DNA of 64,000 nucleotides from an uncultured Lachnospiraceae bacterium (GTDB lineage: Bacteria; Bacillota; Clostridia; Lachnospirales; Lachnospiraceae). The stretch lies in NCBI GenBank assembly GCA_900549665.1, contig URPH01000002.1, positions 149,643 to 213,642 of the forward strand, in the 5' to 3' direction. Numbering within the stretch: position 1 is the first letter of the stretch; every line of letters starts with the position of its first letter. This document shows positions 9,126 to 17,582 of this stretch, piece after piece. Under the pieces are notes generated by a model that was not told the DNA's origin, searched no databases, and was given only the letters and a program-made list of their open reading frames with translations. The position numbers and the translations under genes were made by a program.

Positions 9126-9534
9126 CATCGATTGTATGCTCTTCATCGTCTTTGTCAATGGTCCTTTTTTGTTTTTTACCTGCAATTTCTTTTGCTTTGT
9201 TAAAAAAATCTTCAAATGAAACCGCTTTCTGCGTAAAAGCCTCATCGCGGAATGTGATCTCATCTTCCTGTAATTCACACAGAACCGTCACAGTATCCTT
9301 GCACACGGCAACCGCCAGATACCTGTGTCCGATCCGTATGATCTGGACATATTTATTTTGTGACAGCCTGAAAGTATCAACCGTCTCAAAATTGCTTCCG
9401 GAAAGCTTTCCCTTCTGTACACCGGCTATGTACCTGGTTGTCAGCCAGGTAGCAATCAGGACAACAATAAATAAAACAATGACGGTCAACAGCTGTGCTG
9501 CCGAATCAATCGCAGATGTTGTAACAAGAAGCAT
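9118..9534 (-). CDS. fliO: FliO/FliZ-type export apparatus assembly protein
   Basis: FliO is the small membrane protein that helps assemble the FliP ring. This 138-residue protein has one N-terminal membrane helix (residues about 13-32, LLTVIVLFIVVLIATWLTTRY) followed by a soluble beta-rich domain with LSQNKYVQIIRIGHRYLAVAVCKD, the pattern of the FliO family. It is weakly conserved everywhere, so the call rests on topology, size and position between cheY and fliP. Its ATG follows the cheY stop by one base (TAAGATG). Confidence 0.85.
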   Translation of the reverse strand: MLLVTTSAIDSAAQLLTVIVLFIVVLIATWLTTRYIAGVQKGKLSGSNFETVDTFRLSQNKYVQIIRIGHRYLAVAVCKDTVTVLCELQEDEITFRDEAFTQKAVSFEDFFNKAKEIAGKKQKRTIDKDDEEHTIDEL

Positions 9535-9535
9535 C

Positions 9536-9898
9536 TTAACCTACAACCTTCTTTACAGCTTCCAAAACACGGTCAGCCTGAAACGGCTTTACAATAAAGT
9601 CCTTTGCGCCGGCCTGGATTGATTCGATTACCATGGCCTGCTGACCCATTGCCGAACACATAATAACCATGGCTCCGGGGTTGGCTGCTTTGATATTTTT
9701 CAAGGCCTGAATACCATCCATTTCCGGCATGGTAATATCCATCAAAACCAGATCCGGCTTTAATTCATTATACTTTTCTACAGCCTTTAAACCATTTTCG
9801 GCCTCTCCACATACGTTGTAGCCGTTTTTGGTTAAAATATCTTTGATCATCATTCTCATAAATGCTGCGTCATCACAAATTAAAATATTCTTTGCCAT
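9536..9898 (-). CDS. cheY: CheY, chemotaxis response regulator
   Basis: This is a single-domain receiver of 120 residues. All key residues are visible: the acidic pair in ICDDAAF (Asp9, Asp10), phosphorylated Asp54 in LMDITMPEMDG, Ser82 at the Thr/Ser switch position and Lys104 in IVKPF. In Firmicutes CheY-P binds FliM and FliY to bias rotation, and FliY dephosphorylates it. The location directly after fliY and before fliO is the standard arrangement. ATG at 9898 follows GGAGAG. Confidence 0.97.
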   Translation of the reverse strand: MAKNILICDDAAFMRMMIKDILTKNGYNVCGEAENGLKAVEKYNELKPDLVLMDITMPEMDGIQALKNIKAANPGAMVIMCSAMGQQAMVIESIQAGAKDFIVKPFQADRVLEAVKKVVG

Positions 9899-9908
9899 TT
9901 TTTCTCTC

Positions 9909-11156
9909 CTAAACTCCCTGATTATTTACAATTTCGGTTACTCTGATACCAAAACTTTCTTCAATAACAACAACTTCACCCTTAGCAACAAACTTGCCGT
10001 TGACTAACACATCAATCGGTTCACCGGCAATTTTGTTCAACTCTATGATAGTACCCGGTGCAAAATCAAGAATTTCCGCAATGGACTTTTTGGTCCTGCC
10101 AAGCTCTACCGTAACCTCCAGCGGTACATCCATGATCAATCCGATATTTTCCTGTGTAGGCATTGCTGCATAGGATTGATTGAAGGACTGGAACTGCGCC
10201 GGCTGAATATTGAGATTCTGCTGTGGCTGCTGCATGTTCATCTGAGGCATTCCCATCTGAGGCATTCCCATCTGAGGCATTCCCATTTGCGGCATTCCCA
10301 TCTGGGGCATTCCGTATCCCATCGGCTGTGGTGCCGGTGTCGGCTCAACCTTGGGCGGAATATATGGTGCCGGTTCCGGTGCCGGAGCTTTTACAGGCTC
10401 TGATGCCGGACTTTCCATTCCCTGATTGCCTATAAACATCTGATACAGGGATCTTGCAAAATCAACCGGATACAGCTGCATGATCGTGGAATCTACCAGA
10501 TCCTCAATCTGCATGCGGAACTCGATTTTTACAAATGTTCCCTCTAAAAAAGGAGCAATATCCGACGGCTTCTTCTGTTCTACTAAATTGAGCAGGCTCG
10601 CTTCCGGCGGACTGATATCGATCATACGTCCCAGCATGGAAGAAAGGCTTGTGGCACTTGACCCCATCATCTGGTTCATCGCTTCCGAAATCGCACTCAG
10701 ATGCAGTTCCGTAAGCTCACCATCCGTATTGGTACCGTCTCCTCCCATCATAAGATCTGTGATGACCTTTACGTCATGCTCTCTTAAGATCAATATATTG
10801 GCGCCATCAAGACCAGATGTATATTTGATCTGAATAAAGACACATGGCTTTTCATAGTCCTCCATCAGATTTTCCCATTTGGCCATCGATACTACAGGTG
10901 TTGTGATATTTACTTTTTTGTTTACCAGAGAATACAACGTTGTTGCCGATGTTCCCATACTGATATTGGCAATCTCACCAATCGCATCTTTTTCGATATC
11001 CGTCAACTCAACATCTTCCATTATCGGAGCAGACTGTTGAACAGGTGCACTCTCGGCTGAAGCCTGTTCCTGCGGCTCCTCCTGTGGCACTTCTCCTGCA
11101 GCCATTCCGGCTAATAATGCATTAATCTCGTCCTGAGATAATGATGCTCCGTCCAT
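9909..11156 (-). CDS. fliY: FliY, switch protein with CheC-type phosphatase and FliN domains
   Basis: FliY is the Firmicute switch component that binds CheY-P and also dephosphorylates it. Domains in order (415 residues): an N-terminal CheY-P-binding peptide (LSQDEINALLAGM, 6-18); a Glu/Gln-rich linker; a CheC-like phosphatase domain with two active-site helices, around DIEKDAIGEIANISMGT and ELHLSAISEAMNQMMGS (each with the E-x2-N pattern); a Pro/Met-rich linker holding a five-fold MPQMG-type repeat; and a C-terminal FliN/SpoA domain (GLIMDVPLEVTVELGRTKKSIAEIL to the end). Start ATG 11156 follows GGAGGAA. fliM lies four bases upstream and cheY follows. Confidence 0.95.
   Translation of the reverse strand: MDGASLSQDEINALLAGMAAGEVPQEEPQEQASAESAPVQQSAPIMEDVELTDIEKDAIGEIANISMGTSATTLYSLVNKKVNITTPVVSMAKWENLMEDYEKPCVFIQIKYTSGLDGANILILREHDVKVITDLMMGGDGTNTDGELTELHLSAISEAMNQMMGSSATSLSSMLGRMIDISPPEASLLNLVEQKKPSDIAPFLEGTFVKIEFRMQIEDLVDSTIMQLYPVDFARSLYQMFIGNQGMESPASEPVKAPAPEPAPYIPPKVEPTPAPQPMGYGMPQMGMPQMGMPQMGMPQMGMPQMNMQQPQQNLNIQPAQFQSFNQSYAAMPTQENIGLIMDVPLEVTVELGRTKKSIAEILDFAPGTIIELNKIAGEPIDVLVNGKFVAKGEVVVIEESFGIRVTEIVNNQGV
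10239..10313 (-). repeat. Five tandem 15-base repeats inside fliY
   Basis: Five head-to-tail 15-base units, consensus on the plus strand CATCTGAGGCATTCC, starting at 10239, 10254, 10269, 10284 and 10299. The first three units are identical; the fourth and fifth differ by one or two bases. They encode a Gly-Met-Pro-Gln-Met unit in the flexible linker between the phosphatase and SpoA domains. Because the unit is a multiple of three, copy-number change would lengthen or shorten the linker without a frameshift. Confidence 0.95.
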
Positions 11157-11160
11157 TCGT

Positions 11161-12141
11161 CTATTCCTCCTCTCTGATTACTGAAGTCACTCTTACTGCG
11201 TATTTATCTTTGTTAACACCCGGTAAGGCGGTAAATTTTTTGATATTTCCTACATATACATCCATTTCATCTTCCACACCACGGTCCAGCCTGATAATAT
11301 CTCCGACCTGCAGTGATGCAAAGTCCATGACGGATATCACACTCTGTCCAAGCACCGCCTTGACCGGTATATCCACATGCTTGATCAAAGCTTCAATATT
11401 ATCCTGATACTCTTCACCGCCGACTTCCTGCATCGTTGAAAACCAGTACTTGGTATTGAGCTTATCCATGATGCTTTCCAATGTGATAAAAGGCAGGCAG
11501 GCATTCATAAATCCCTCAACCTCACCGATCTTGACATTGAGCGTCACGATCGCAATCATCTCATTGGGCGAAATGATCTGCGCAAACTGGGGATTGGTCT
11601 CGATCCTGTCTAAAAACGGATCCAGATCCACAACATTTTTCCATGGTTCACGGAACAATCCCATACATATGATCATGATTTTTTCTAAAATTGACAACTC
11701 AATTTCGGAAAAATCACGGTTTCTCTCCAACGGAACTCCGGCACCTCCAAGCATACGGTCAATAATGGCATAGCCAAGGCTTGACTGAAGTTCAAGAATG
11801 ATATTGCCGGGAAGTGGTTTGAAATTGACAATTCCCAGAATAACCGGATTGCTCAACGCATTTGTGAATTCCGAAAATGTAACCGCCTCTGAACTGGCTA
11901 CACCGACCTGTACGTTTTTCCTCAGGTATACCGGAAGATTGGTTGATAATAATCTTCCGTAATGTTCGAAGATAATTTCCAATGTTCGAAGATGCTCCTT
12001 GGAAAACTTGGCAGGACGCTTGAAATCATAGTTTTTTACCTGCGGTCCCTGTTTTTCTTTTAGAGCATCTACCTCCAGCTCACCACTGTCCAGTGCCGCC
12101 AGCAAACTATCTATCTCATTTTGAGACAATACTTCACTCAC
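11161..12141 (-). CDS. fliM: FliM, flagellar motor switch protein (GTG start)
   Basis: FliM forms the middle of the C ring and binds CheY-P. With the start at GTG 12141 (AGGAGG eight bases upstream) the protein begins MSEVLSQNEIDSLLAAL, the classical CheY-P-binding N-terminal peptide, and has 326 residues. A longer frame from GTG 12150 would put the start on top of the ribosome-binding site. The middle domain contains the conserved GGAGVPLERNRDFSEIELSILEKI region, and a SpoA domain forms the C-terminus (IPVKAVLGQSVISVMDFASLQVGDIIRLD). fliL is 40 bases upstream and fliY four bases downstream. Confidence 0.95.
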   Translation of the reverse strand: MSEVLSQNEIDSLLAALDSGELEVDALKEKQGPQVKNYDFKRPAKFSKEHLRTLEIIFEHYGRLLSTNLPVYLRKNVQVGVASSEAVTFSEFTNALSNPVILGIVNFKPLPGNIILELQSSLGYAIIDRMLGGAGVPLERNRDFSEIELSILEKIMIICMGLFREPWKNVVDLDPFLDRIETNPQFAQIISPNEMIAIVTLNVKIGEVEGFMNACLPFITLESIMDKLNTKYWFSTMQEVGGEEYQDNIEALIKHVDIPVKAVLGQSVISVMDFASLQVGDIIRLDRGVEDEMDVYVGNIKKFTALPGVNKDKYAVRVTSVIREEE

Positions 12142-12181
12142 CAAGTCCACCTCCTCTTCATGCGATCTCTGGTCTTAAGCA

Positions 12182-12706
12182 TTACTGTACAAGGAATTTG
12201 CTGAATGTCACTTTATAGATAAAGTCTGAATCAAACATTTCTTTTGACTGTAATCTGCTAAGAATTTCATCTTGGATTTCAGCACTCTTGACCTGTACTT
12301 CATCTACATTGTACTGACTGATCACTTCTGTGATGACACCTTCGATCAGGCTCTGTCTGCTGCTGATATCCGCTCCATAGGTCTTGTATCCGTCATTTTT
12401 GACATTCATGGATAAGGACACCTTGACAAGCGCATAATGCATAACCCCATCCTCTCCCTTTAAAAGCGGGATCGTCATTTCATCCGGAAGATCATAAGCT
12501 TCTGTATTCTCCAAAGATACTGTTTCCGCACTTTCTTCGGCTTCTGTGCCCTGATTTAATTCAAGCTTTAAAACAGATGCAATGTCCGTAACAATAGCGG
12601 CTGTTTTTTTGTTGGTACCCGTCACGCTGATCATCATAACGGATGTCATAACAAGATTGACAATCAATAATGCCAAAATAATAATAGACAATAAATTTTT
12701 CTTCAA
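12182..12706 (-). CDS. fliL: FliL, stator-associated membrane protein (TTG start)
   Basis: FliL rings surround the stator units and support torque. The 174-residue protein has one N-terminal membrane helix (LLSIIILALLIVNLVMTSVMMIS) and an extracytoplasmic domain ending KVTFSKFLVQ, which fits the family's usual end (…Y.v.F..fviQ). The start is TTG at 12706 with AGGAGG seven bases upstream. It lies between motB and fliM. The acidic stretch at about 50-75 is a linker. Confidence 0.9.
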   Translation of the reverse strand: MKKNLLSIIILALLIVNLVMTSVMMISVTGTNKKTAAIVTDIASVLKLELNQGTEAEESAETVSLENTEAYDLPDEMTIPLLKGEDGVMHYALVKVSLSMNVKNDGYKTYGADISSRQSLIEGVITEVISQYNVDEVQVKSAEIQDEILSRLQSKEMFDSDFIYKVTFSKFLVQ

Positions 12707-12717
12707 TTCAGTTCCTC

Positions 12718-13530
12718 CTACTCACCCGTACTGAGTGAATGATATATCTTGATCTCGACACGGCGGTTTTGTGCCCTTCCCTCTGCTGTAGAGTTGTCGG
12801 CAACCGGAACATATTCTCCCATGCCTGAATGTTTGATCTTTGCAGGATCTAAAAAGGTTGTCTCCATAAAATAATTGAATACGGATAATGCACGAAAGCT
12901 TGACAATTCGTTGTTGTCCGCAAATTTGGAATTGTGGATGGGTACATTGTCCGTGTGTCCTTCAATTTCAATCGTGCTCTGTGCATATCGCGTCAAGATC
13001 TGTCCGATCTTATCTAAAACAGGCTTTGCCTCCTCCTTGATCCGGGCGCTTCCCGAATCAAACAGCAATGCTCCGTTTAACGTAAGAGAAACATACTGTG
13101 CGGTAAAATCGACATCGATTTCATTTGCGAACTGACTTTCATCCACAGCCTCCTGGACTTTTTCGGCGAGCTGTTCGCTCTCCTCAAGCTGTTTCTCTGA
13201 AAGCTGTTTTTCAAATTCCTCTAAATCATTGACCTCTGTATCACTGTCCGCAGCTTTACCCGTGCTGTTGATATAATCGTCAAGCTCATTGAGCTGGCTG
13301 ACACCGTTGCTGATCAGAATACCGTCTCCGATCGCAGTCGCGCCTCCCGGAAAAATGCTGAAGCTCTGGTTGAAGGATGCGGCCACCTGTTGAAGCTTTT
13401 GCGCATCCATTGTCGACATGGAGAACAACAATACAAAGAAGCACAGCAGCAGGTTCATCAGATCACTGAAGGTGGCCATCCATGCCGGAGATCCGCCTCC
13501 GCCGCCTTCGTCTTTCTTTTTTCTGGCCAT
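12718..13530 (-). CDS. motB: MotB, stator protein
   Basis: MotB pairs with MotA to form the ion-driven stator and anchors it to peptidoglycan. Residues 1-17 are basic and Gly-rich; one membrane helix follows (FSDLMNLLLCFFVLLFSMS) with Asp23 as the expected ion-binding residue. A plug/linker region of about 90 residues contains a coiled-coil-like Glu-rich segment (EEFEKQLSEKQLEESEQLAEKVQE). The C-terminal OmpA-like domain has IEIEGHTDNVPI and NRRVEIKI. 270 residues. The ATG overlaps the motA stop (TAATG), typical of coupled motA-motB. Whether H+ or Na+ drives it cannot be told from the sequence. Confidence 0.95.
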   Translation of the reverse strand: MARKKKDEGGGGGSPAWMATFSDLMNLLLCFFVLLFSMSTMDAQKLQQVAASFNQSFSIFPGGATAIGDGILISNGVSQLNELDDYINSTGKAADSDTEVNDLEEFEKQLSEKQLEESEQLAEKVQEAVDESQFANEIDVDFTAQYVSLTLNGALLFDSGSARIKEEAKPVLDKIGQILTRYAQSTIEIEGHTDNVPIHNSKFADNNELSSFRALSVFNYFMETTFLDPAKIKHSGMGEYVPVADNSTAEGRAQNRRVEIKIYHSLSTGE

Positions 13531-14324
13531 TACTGCTCACCGCCCTCCTCTTCACTTGCCGCAGCTCTCTGTGCCGGAGCCAGGAAGGACTTGAGTTTTT
13601 CTTCAATAACTCTTGGGTTTTCTCCTGCCTGAATAGACAAAAGACCCTCGATCATAATCTCTTTGACCATGGACTCGCCGTCGCTGTTGGTCTTTAACTT
13701 GGTAGCTACCGGAGTAGCGATCCAGTTGGCAAGCATGGAACCATACAAAGTAGTGATCAGCGCCGTAGACATATTCGGTCCGATGGTACTTGCGTCTGTC
13801 AGACTTTGTAACATCAAAATAAGGCCGATCAGAGTACCGATCATACCCCATGCAGGGCCCATGGCTGCGACATTCATCCAAAACTCGATTCTCTTTTTGT
13901 GTCGGTCTTCTATACATGTCAATTCAGTTTCCAGAATACCACGTACCAGATCGGGATCTGTACCGTCAACGATCAGAAGAATTCCTTTTTTGAGAAATTC
14001 ATCGTCCAGATCCGCTGCCGCTTCCTCTAAGGAAAGCAGACCTTCCTTACGCGCAATATTTGACAAATCGATAATCTTCTTAATAATCTGCGGTGTCTCA
14101 AGTGCCGGCACCTTGAATACCAGCAAAAAACTTTTCAGTCCACTGATAAAGTCCTGAATGGAATTCATCGCCAGAACACAGGAAACAGTACCACCGACCG
14201 TAATGATAAATGATGGTCCGTGAAGGAAATGAGTGATGGCTGCAAAGCCCTCATCACCGGTAACAATACCGAAAATAATCATTCCAAGGCAGACTACAAA
14301 TCCGATAATTGATGCTAAATCCAT
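13530..14324 (-). CDS. motA: MotA, stator protein
   Basis: MotA forms the pentamer that surrounds MotB and pushes on FliG. 264 residues with four membrane helices: two N-terminal (ASIIGFVVCLGMIIFGIV and the segment from PSFIITVGGTVSCVLAM), a large cytoplasmic loop with the acidic and basic torque residues (RKEGLLSLEEAA), and two C-terminal helices (GMIGTLIGLILML and MSTALITTLYGSMLANWIATPVA). The Pro in ATPVATKL and the MGPAWGMIGTLIGL motif are conserved. motB follows with a one-base overlap. Confidence 0.96.
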   Translation of the reverse strand: MDLASIIGFVVCLGMIIFGIVTGDEGFAAITHFLHGPSFIITVGGTVSCVLAMNSIQDFISGLKSFLLVFKVPALETPQIIKKIIDLSNIARKEGLLSLEEAAADLDDEFLKKGILLIVDGTDPDLVRGILETELTCIEDRHKKRIEFWMNVAAMGPAWGMIGTLIGLILMLQSLTDASTIGPNMSTALITTLYGSMLANWIATPVATKLKTNSDGESMVKEIMIEGLLSIQAGENPRVIEEKLKSFLAPAQRAAASEEEGGEQ

Positions 14325-14349
14325 TGAAAATTCCTACCCTTTTTACCAA

Positions 14350-14532
14350 TTAAGTAAAAATATCCTTTCTGTACAATTTTACTAAATTTTTGATCTCTTG
14401 TCTACTTTCTTTTACGATTAATTTGCGTCCGGTCGTAAAGCTTATGACCGTATCCGGCGTTTCCTCTACAAGTTCGATCAAATCCGGATTTATTAAAATT
14501 TTTGTTCCGTTCAGCCTCGTAACCTCAATCAT
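14350..14532 (-). CDS. flbD: FlbD-family small flagellar protein
   Basis: This 60-residue protein (MIEVTRLNGTKILINPDLIE...) matches the SwrD/FlbD family of small flagellar-operon proteins, with the hallmark RLNG, NPDLIE and GRKLIVKES segments. In B. subtilis the homologue SwrD raises motor power through the stators (known for that species). Start ATG 14532 was preferred over ATG 14538 because AAGGAGG is then about six bases away. It sits between flgE and motA, its usual place. Confidence 0.9.
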   Translation of the reverse strand: MIEVTRLNGTKILINPDLIELVEETPDTVISFTTGRKLIVKESRQEIKNLVKLYRKDIFT

Positions 14533-14609
14533 ACACATCCTCCTTTAAGCACTCCTATATCAGTGACCTGTTAATACCCCAATATTCCCTGATGTACCCA
14601 TGATACAAT

Positions 14610-14656
14610 GAAGCATAGGGACACTCTTCTCAAATCGAAAAATATCCCTATGCTTC
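14610..14656. repeat. 12-base perfect inverted repeat between flgE and flbD
   Basis: GAAGCATAGGGA at 14610-14621 is repeated in inverse at 14645-14656, with a 23-base loop. The surrounding gap of about 160 bases is the longest inside the fla operon and no gene is visible in it. On the plus strand the stem is followed by TATTTTTG and would look like a terminator, but no plus-strand gene precedes it. On the operon strand the downstream bases are ATTGTATC, a poor terminator. It may therefore attenuate or process the mRNA between the hook gene and the motor genes (inference). Confidence 0.8.
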
Positions 14657-14700
14657 TATTTTTGTTTATAAACCTGTCGGATATATCATCAATGCCTCAC

Positions 14701-16368
14701 TTATCGTTTGAGGTTGACTAATTCCTCCAATAATGTATCGGATACGGTGATAATACGTGAATTGGCCTGGAAACCACGCTGTGCTGTGATCATATCCGTA
14801 AATTCAGCAGATAAGTCTACATTACTCATTTCAAGCACACCCGTTTCCATGTATCCGCCGTTTGCGGATATATCAACACCAATTCCATCAAATGTACCGG
14901 AGTTGAGCGTTGCAGAATACAGGTTATCTCCTTCTTTTTCAAGACCTGCTGCATTGGAAAATTCCGCAACTGCAATCTGTCCTAACAGTCTGGTCTGTCC
15001 ATTATCATAAGAAGCATAAATCATACCATCTTTCTGGATGGAGATACCGGACATGGCACCAAGCTTACGTCCGGTTCCGACGCCCTTGATATCACCGGGA
15101 TCCGCTCCGATCGTACTGGTTCCGTTGTTGTTGAAATTGGTTGATGTTGAAAAATCAATGCTGATGTTTTCATAAGGGCCGGCCGGATAAGTTTCTGCGC
15201 CAAAGGATAACTGCAATGTAAAGTCATTGGTAAGACCGTTGACACTGCGGATGGTACCGGTTGCGGGATCATACTGCACCAATCCGCCGGTCACCTGTCT
15301 TCCGGCTGTATTTAAGGTTGTGGTGGTAATCGGCTTACCATCCTTGTCGACACCGGTTGTGGTAGTCAGAATGCCTGCAAATGTACCGGCATCCACATAG
15401 CTTCCAACGGTTGTACCGTCTGTAAGCGTAAGCTTGGAAAACTCTGTATAAGAAGAATATCCGAAAGCATTGGCAATTTTGTTTTTATCTGCATTGGAAA
15501 GTGCCGTACTGGTCAGATCGATCGTCTGGGTCACACCGGCATCATCAACATAGGAAAGATTGGTTCCTGCCAGTGTATATGTAGATCCGAGCACCAGCGC
15601 CTGTGACTTGGGCGCTGTGGAAACACTTCCTAACTGAACACCGTTGACATTGACAGCTTCTCCGTTTTCATTGAGAATGCTGGCCAGCTCTACGGAATAC
15701 AGACCTGCCGTATCGGTTTCTTTCATGGAAAGCTTTGCGGTATAAGAATACCCGAGCTTGTCAAAGAAACTAAGACTCATGATCTTACCTGATTCAGATG
15801 CTACCTGTGCATCGTTTTTATCAATGATACCGGAAACATAAGCCTTGGTTGTTGCTTCCGGCGGATATGTCATATTGTCAGCACTCATAATACGGAGAGC
15901 AGATACTGTATCCTTTTTGATGGTACCGGTCGTCTCATCTACCTGCCACCCCATGACATTGTAACCATTGGATGACATAGCTAAGTTGCCGACACTGTCC
16001 ACATAAAAAGAACCGTCTCTTGTAAAGAAATTGTTGCTGCCGTCACTGACTACGAAAAAGGCATCTCCGGTAATACGGATATCAAACGGATTGCCGGTTG
16101 TCTGTGACGCACCTGCTGTCTCGATAGCCGTGCTGATGGCTCCGGACTTAACACCAAGACCAATCTGCTTGGCATTGGTACCTGCCGTACCGCTTGTTGC
16201 ATTCGGCCCGCTGGCAGCCTGTGTTGTCTGATACATCAATTCCGAAAATGTAATGGACTGTGATTTGTACGCCGTTGTATTAACATTGGCGATATTGTTA
16301 CCGATTACGTCCATTTTGACCTGATGTGTCTTTAAACCGGACACACCGGAGTAGAGTGATCTCATCAT
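14701..16368 (-). CDS. flgE: FlgE, flagellar hook protein
   Basis: FlgE polymerises into the hook, the universal joint between rod and filament. The 555-residue protein has the rod/hook N-terminal motif SLYSGVSGLKTHQVKMDVIGNNIANVNT in its first 35 residues and the matching C-terminal heptad region (EMSNVDLSAEFTDMITAQRGFQANSRIITVSDTLLEELVNLKR). The middle is a large Thr/Ser/Gly-rich surface domain, which makes it longer than enterobacterial FlgE (about 400) but within the range for Firmicutes. The start is one of two adjacent ATG codons after GGAGG. FlgD, its cap, is encoded just upstream. Confidence 0.95.
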   Translation of the reverse strand: MMRSLYSGVSGLKTHQVKMDVIGNNIANVNTTAYKSQSITFSELMYQTTQAASGPNATSGTAGTNAKQIGLGVKSGAISTAIETAGASQTTGNPFDIRITGDAFFVVSDGSNNFFTRDGSFYVDSVGNLAMSSNGYNVMGWQVDETTGTIKKDTVSALRIMSADNMTYPPEATTKAYVSGIIDKNDAQVASESGKIMSLSFFDKLGYSYTAKLSMKETDTAGLYSVELASILNENGEAVNVNGVQLGSVSTAPKSQALVLGSTYTLAGTNLSYVDDAGVTQTIDLTSTALSNADKNKIANAFGYSSYTEFSKLTLTDGTTVGSYVDAGTFAGILTTTTGVDKDGKPITTTTLNTAGRQVTGGLVQYDPATGTIRSVNGLTNDFTLQLSFGAETYPAGPYENISIDFSTSTNFNNNGTSTIGADPGDIKGVGTGRKLGAMSGISIQKDGMIYASYDNGQTRLLGQIAVAEFSNAAGLEKEGDNLYSATLNSGTFDGIGVDISANGGYMETGVLEMSNVDLSAEFTDMITAQRGFQANSRIITVSDTLLEELVNLKR

Positions 16369-16445
16369 AATTAAAACGACCTCCTGTTGTTGAACCGTCT
16401 GTTTTCTCTGTCATTCGAAAACAAATTAGCCTCCGTAAGGTCCGG

Positions 16446-16847
16446 CTAAGCAATTACGGCTCCATCAATATTTGTAAAAATTTTGTCATCTGCCTGTGAC
16501 TGATCCATTGCTGTGATTACTGTATTTTTGGGAATATTTACAATAAATGCCAGCTCATCAATCATAACAAGCGAATCCTTTATTCCTTTTGCACCGGCTT
16601 TGCTCGCCCCCCGCATCAACCGCTCCATCTGTTCTTCGGAAAGTTCAATATTGCGGTCTGCCAGACGACCGGATGCGTGCTTGGAAAATTTTATGGTATC
16701 GCTGCTGTTTTGGATCGCACCTTTTAAGGCATCCTGAAACGATACGGAAGCGGCATCATCACGATCCTTTGCGGGCAATGCACTTCCAAGATACCGGTCC
16801 ACAATCTCCGCACCGGAAAGGAATGTCTGATTGATCCCATTTATCAT
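16446..16847 (-). CDS. Conserved flagellar operon protein (TIGR02530-like), between flgD and flgE
   Basis: This 133-residue protein belongs, by pattern, to a family found in this position in Firmicute flagellar operons. The conserved part is the C-terminal two thirds: FSKHASGRLADRNIELS, a helix with RGASKAGAKG, and LVMIDELAFIVNIPKNTVITAMD. The N-terminus resembles the FlgD/FliK substrate style (disordered). The function is not established to my knowledge; a role as an export-related or hook-assembly factor is inferred from the neighbours only. It overlaps flgD by four bases. Confidence 0.88.
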   Translation of the reverse strand: MINGINQTFLSGAEIVDRYLGSALPAKDRDDAASVSFQDALKGAIQNSSDTIKFSKHASGRLADRNIELSEEQMERLMRGASKAGAKGIKDSLVMIDELAFIVNIPKNTVITAMDQSQADDKIFTNIDGAVIA

Positions 16848-17557
16848 ACTTCATCACTATCCTTGCTGTCATCATCACTATCATCATGTTTATTGTCACT
16901 ATTGTTATCGTCAGAAATCTCCTGTAACTTAACAAGCTCTTCCATTTTTTCCCGGTAACCGTTAATACGGTCTGTATTTTCTTTGGATACAAAGCTCTTC
17001 TGATAATCATCCATTTCATCATACATCTTGGTAATGGAATCAACAGCCTCTTTGTCCTGAATGGTCAGAGTATTGACATTGGGCAGCTTATTTAACGCGG
17101 TATTCAGAGTAACTGCTTTGGAATATGCTTCAATATAAGCGGCATCTGCCACCTCTTTGACATCATCCAAAGACCATGACTGATTGTTGATCCAGACAAC
17201 TGCTTTATTGTTTTCATAGCTGATATAATCAACAATTCCCATGTCACTGGACGTTTTTCCACTCGAATCCGTATGCTCTACCACAACTGTTTTTCCCACC
17301 AGATCAGAAGCTCTTGACAATTCCATGGTCGCGCTCATATTTTGCATCTGCTCCAATTCCGAGAAGGTTGCATACTGCGAAATATACTCTGTATTGGAAG
17401 TCGGCTCCAGCGGATCCTGATATTTCATCTGTGCGACCAACAGCTGTAAAAAATCATCCTTGCCCAGAGAAGAGCCGCCTGATGTTTTCTGCTTGCTGTC
17501 TGTGCTTTCTGCTGCACGCTGCTGTAGAATTCCATCTACTACACTGGCTGATACCAT
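16844..17557 (-). CDS. flgD: FlgD, hook cap protein with extra C-terminal helical module
   Basis: FlgD caps the growing hook and guides FlgE polymerisation. The family core is at residues about 28-85: GKDDFLQLLVAQMKYQDPLEP, NTEYISQYATFSELEQMQNM. A TUDOR-like beta segment follows (DLVGKTVVVEHTDSSGK...VVWINNQSWSLDDVKEV). After it, residues about 147-214 resemble the three-helix module common in Firmicute cell-surface proteins (LNKLPNVNTLTIQDKEAV…YDEMDDYQKSFVS…). Residues 215-237 are a very acidic Asp/Ser tail. Start ATG 17557 (AAAGGAG upstream) gives 237 residues; the frame is open six codons further. Confidence 0.92.
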   Translation of the reverse strand: MVSASVVDGILQQRAAESTDSKQKTSGGSSLGKDDFLQLLVAQMKYQDPLEPTSNTEYISQYATFSELEQMQNMSATMELSRASDLVGKTVVVEHTDSSGKTSSDMGIVDYISYENNKAVVWINNQSWSLDDVKEVADAAYIEAYSKAVTLNTALNKLPNVNTLTIQDKEAVDSITKMYDEMDDYQKSFVSKENTDRINGYREKMEELVKLQEISDDNNSDNKHDDSDDDSKDSDEV

Positions 17558-17582
17558 ATGTATTTCTCCTTTCAAATCTTAA

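Noticed and set aside
8247..9278. A longer FliP of 343 residues starting at 9278
   Set aside because: The extra 51 residues lie inside fliO and are strongly basic with no ribosome site; the signal peptide begins just after ATG 9125.
10239..10313. Short regular repeats that could be taken for a CRISPR array
   Set aside because: Units are contiguous 15-mers with no spacers and encode a linker in frame with fliY.
14610..14656. Rho-independent terminator splitting the fla operon
   Set aside because: In the operon direction no U tract follows the stem; the T-rich side is on the other strand, where no gene precedes it.
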